Below are positions 62,061 to 64,000 of a stretch of 64,000 nt of DNA, one piece after another. Source of the DNA: Bradyrhizobium tropiciagri (GTDB lineage: Bacteria; Pseudomonadota; Alphaproteobacteria; Rhizobiales; Xanthobacteraceae). Made by a program: the position numbers and the translations under genes. Within the stretch, counting starts at the first letter, position 1. Each line of letters starts with the position of its first letter. The stretch covers positions 868,001-932,000 of the forward strand of contig NZ_JAFCKF010000003.1 of the NCBI RefSeq assembly GCF_018130545.1. Reading direction: 5' to 3'. The notes under the pieces are model-generated. The model did not search any database. It was not told the DNA's origin and was given only the letters and a program-made list of their open reading frames with translations.

Positions 62061-63566
62061 TTATAGCCGCGCGGCGACCGACTTGACTTCGGTGTATAGC
62101 TGGATCGCTTCGAAGCCCATCTCGCGCCCCCACCCTGATTGCTTGAAGCCTCCAAATGGGAGAGCTGCATCGACCTGGTGGTGCGCGTTGATCCAAACTA
62201 TGCCCGCCCTGATCTTCGCGGCCAGCTTGTGGGCCGTGGACACGTCTTTGGTCCATACGCTGGCGGAGAGACCATAGGGACCATCATTAGCCAAAGCGGA
62301 TATGGCCATCAGGTCCGCAGCGTCGTCGAATCGCTGCACGCACGTCACAGGACCAAAGATCTCCTCCAGATAGGCAGGACAACTCGACGGAACGCCTTCC
62401 AGAATAGTTGGCTCGACGAAATAGCCGGTCGCGCCGTATCGCTTGCCACCCACAAGGACCTTGCCGCCATCGGAGACAGCTCGATCGATGTATCCGATGA
62501 CGCGGTTGAGCTGCCGTTCTGAGATCAACGGACCAATGTCCGTCGATGGATCGAGGCCATGTCCGATACGCATGTCCGCGGCCCGTCTCGCGAGCGAGTG
62601 AACAACTTCGTCATAAATACTGGAGTGAATGTTGATGATTGAAGGGTTCGTGCACGCCTGACCGCTGTTCAAGTAGGTCGCAGCAAGCAGCCCATTCACA
62701 GTATGCTCGATGTCGGCGTCCGGAAGAACTATTGCCGGCGATTTCCCGCCGAGCTCGAGGCTCAGCTTCTTGAGGTTTCCCGCCGCAAGCTGCACAATTC
62801 TTTTTCCGACTGCGGTACTTCCAGTGAAAGCGATTTTGTCGACGCCGGGATGATCGACCAACGCCTCGCCAGCGCTGCCATCACCGGTAACGACGTTCAG
62901 CACTCCCGGAGGAAGGCCGGCCTCTTGCGCGAGTTCGGCAAGCCTTATTGCGGTGAGCGGCGTATGCTCCGCCGGCTTGAGCACAACGGTGCAACCAGCA
63001 GCAAGCGCTGGCGCAACCTTCCATGCGGCCATCAACAGTGGAACATTCCACGGAATGATCTGTCCGACGACACCAATGGGCTGGCGCAGCGTGTACGCGT
63101 GCCAGTCGCCATTGGCGGATAGGGGCACGGTATGGCCATTTAATTTCGTCGCCCATCCCGCGTAGTAGCGGAATTGCTCGGCTGCGGCGTCAACATAATA
63201 GTCGTGGATGATTTGATAGGGGGATCCCTGATTGAGGGCATCCAGCAGGCTTAGCTCTTCACGATGCTTGTCGATGAGGTCGCCGATTCTCCAAAGAATG
63301 CGTCCGCGATCGGAACCTGTCATCACGGCCCATGGGCCAGATTCGAACGCCGTCCTGGCAGCGGCGACAGCGGTATCGATATCTGTCGCCTCACCTTCAG
63401 CAACTTCGCTGATTACCTCACCGCGCGCTGGATCGAAGATTTTTCGGACCTTACCAAGTCGGGGCGACGTCCAGTCGCCAGCGATAAAGAGCCGATGCTT
63501 CTTCTCCATAAATGCTCTGGCGCCAGCCGAAACCGGCTTAGGGACAGAGGTCACCTTTGTATGCAC
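62061..63566 (-). CDS. NAD(P)-dependent aldehyde dehydrogenase
   Basis: A 501-residue ALDH with all catalytic residues: Asn174 in IPWNVPLL, Glu271 in LELGGKSPAIVLPDADIE, and nucleophile Cys305 in NSGQACTNPS. It oxidises an aldehyde intermediate to the acid. It is followed by the RidA gene 43 bases later in the same direction. The downstream order is RidA, ene-reductase, dimethylformamidase subunits and FAD dehydrogenase. The first ATG at 63566 gives a 20-residue lead before the normal ALDH start, and the second at 63509 (MEKKHRLFIAG) is also possible. Confidence 0.93.
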   Translation of the reverse strand: MHTKVTSVPKPVSAGARAFMEKKHRLFIAGDWTSPRLGKVRKIFDPARGEVISEVAEGEATDIDTAVAAARTAFESGPWAVMTGSDRGRILWRIGDLIDKHREELSLLDALNQGSPYQIIHDYYVDAAAEQFRYYAGWATKLNGHTVPLSANGDWHAYTLRQPIGVVGQIIPWNVPLLMAAWKVAPALAAGCTVVLKPAEHTPLTAIRLAELAQEAGLPPGVLNVVTGDGSAGEALVDHPGVDKIAFTGSTAVGKRIVQLAAGNLKKLSLELGGKSPAIVLPDADIEHTVNGLLAATYLNSGQACTNPSIINIHSSIYDEVVHSLARRAADMRIGHGLDPSTDIGPLISERQLNRVIGYIDRAVSDGGKVLVGGKRYGATGYFVEPTILEGVPSSCPAYLEEIFGPVTCVQRFDDAADLMAISALANDGPYGLSASVWTKDVSTAHKLAAKIRAGIVWINAHHQVDAALPFGGFKQSGWGREMGFEAIQLYTEVKSVAARL

Positions 63567-63707
63567 AATTGTCTCCTGAGATTCCCGTTACCTTGGGCGG
63601 CGAGGCGAGCGGAAAGCACGCATCGAACGTGGCCTTGCACGCAACCGCGGCCTTCCTTTGAAGGGATTCACTTCCCACCGACGATTTTCAAGTCGGGCCA
63701 CTGACGA

Positions 63708-64000
63708 CTAGCGAACGACGCCCTTCAACTGGTCTTCCGACAGGATCGAGGACAGGTCCGCATCGGGGGGAAACGCGGGATCGCACTTTGGGTCTACGGC
63801 TTTAGCGCTATCAGCATAAACGTAAGATGCGACGGAAAGCGGCTCCGGATTGGAGACGCCCTCGAAGTTCGACACTCCGCGCCGAAGCGCAAAACGACTG
63901 AGGGTCGTCGTGCCATCCAAAGTCAGGTACTTCCAGGCCTTCCCCGCATGGCGGGCATTGAGGTACTTGCAATTCAGCTCGTTGTTGCTACCGCCCGTCA
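63708..64000 (-). CDS. Unidentified gene, C-terminal part (5' end outside the window)
   Basis: The reading frame is open to the right edge and ends at 63708. The visible 97 residues run from GGSNNELNCKYLNARHAGKA through LDGTTTLSRFALRRGVSNFE to a stop after SSILSEDQLKGVVR. It has no family I recognise. Two cysteines (LNCK, PKCD) and a short acidic tail are present. It reads in the same direction as the aldehyde dehydrogenase gene, 141 bases away, so it may be the preceding gene of the same set. Confidence 0.6.
   Translation of the reverse strand, partial: TGGSNNELNCKYLNARHAGKAWKYLTLDGTTTLSRFALRRGVSNFEGVSNPEPLSVASYVYADSAKAVDPKCDPAFPPDADLSSILSEDQLKGVVR

Noticed and set aside
1-64000. CRISPR arrays, insertion sequences, phage or toxin-antitoxin genes
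   Set aside because: No regularly spaced repeats, transposase motifs, phage structural genes or paired toxin-antitoxin frames were found while reading the window, although the island boundary suggests mobility genes outside it.

Overview
The window looks like chromosomal DNA of a GC-rich alphaproteobacterium close to Bradyrhizobium. The evidence is the GC-rich codon use, the Rhizobiales-type porin, the many ABC solute-uptake systems and the style of the flagellar genes. This placement is inferred from protein resemblance, not from a marker gene.

Left part (1-11653): the end of a nitrate/sulfonate-type ABC importer, two small secreted or hypothetical proteins and a CzcBA-type RND efflux pair lead into what reads as a lanthanide and PQQ module. 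The module holds a 26-residue pqqA gene standing alone (7194-7274, minus), a four-EF-hand protein with all the sequence hallmarks of lanmodulin (7616-8017, minus) and, divergently, a PQQ-dependent dehydrogenase with the Asp-Tyr-Asp lanthanide signature. That dehydrogenase is followed by its cytochrome c and a XoxJ/MxaJ-like periplasmic protein (8702-11653). Together they describe periplasmic alcohol oxidation with a rare-earth cofactor.

Flagellar part (11663-27029): a minus-strand cluster runs from an ECF sigma factor through fliC, fliD, fliS, flgD, flgE, flgN-like, flgK and flgL. Next to it, on the plus strand, are a HAD-type protein, a glycosyltransferase-like protein and a formyltransferase-like protein, which may modify the flagellin.

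Middle (27048-39010): an orphan sulfonate-binding protein, a short-chain fatty acid carrier, an unusual fused molybdopterin/flavin/ferredoxin oxidoreductase with a divergent GntR regulator, and a beta-oxidation set (acyl-CoA dehydrogenase, enoyl-CoA hydratase, SDR dehydrogenase, thiolase) beside a truncated IclR regulator.

Right part (39711-64000): a 45-bp fragment identical in form to the 3' end of a tRNA-Lys(CUU) lies at 39711-39755. Its orientation predicts that everything to its right is a genomic island. This part has an alpha/beta hydrolase with an AraC regulator and a ten-gene catabolic operon (flavin reductase, HpaB-type monooxygenase, cupin, branched-chain-type ABC importer, DUF2848 hydrolase, amidase) with a divergent MarR regulator and a strong palindromic operator. 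After a second tRNA 3' remnant and a decayed biotin carboxylase come a porin and a second catabolic set: FAD dehydrogenase, both subunits of a dimethylformamidase-type amidohydrolase, Old Yellow Enzyme, RidA and aldehyde dehydrogenase. I found no rRNA, complete tRNA, CRISPR array or transposase.
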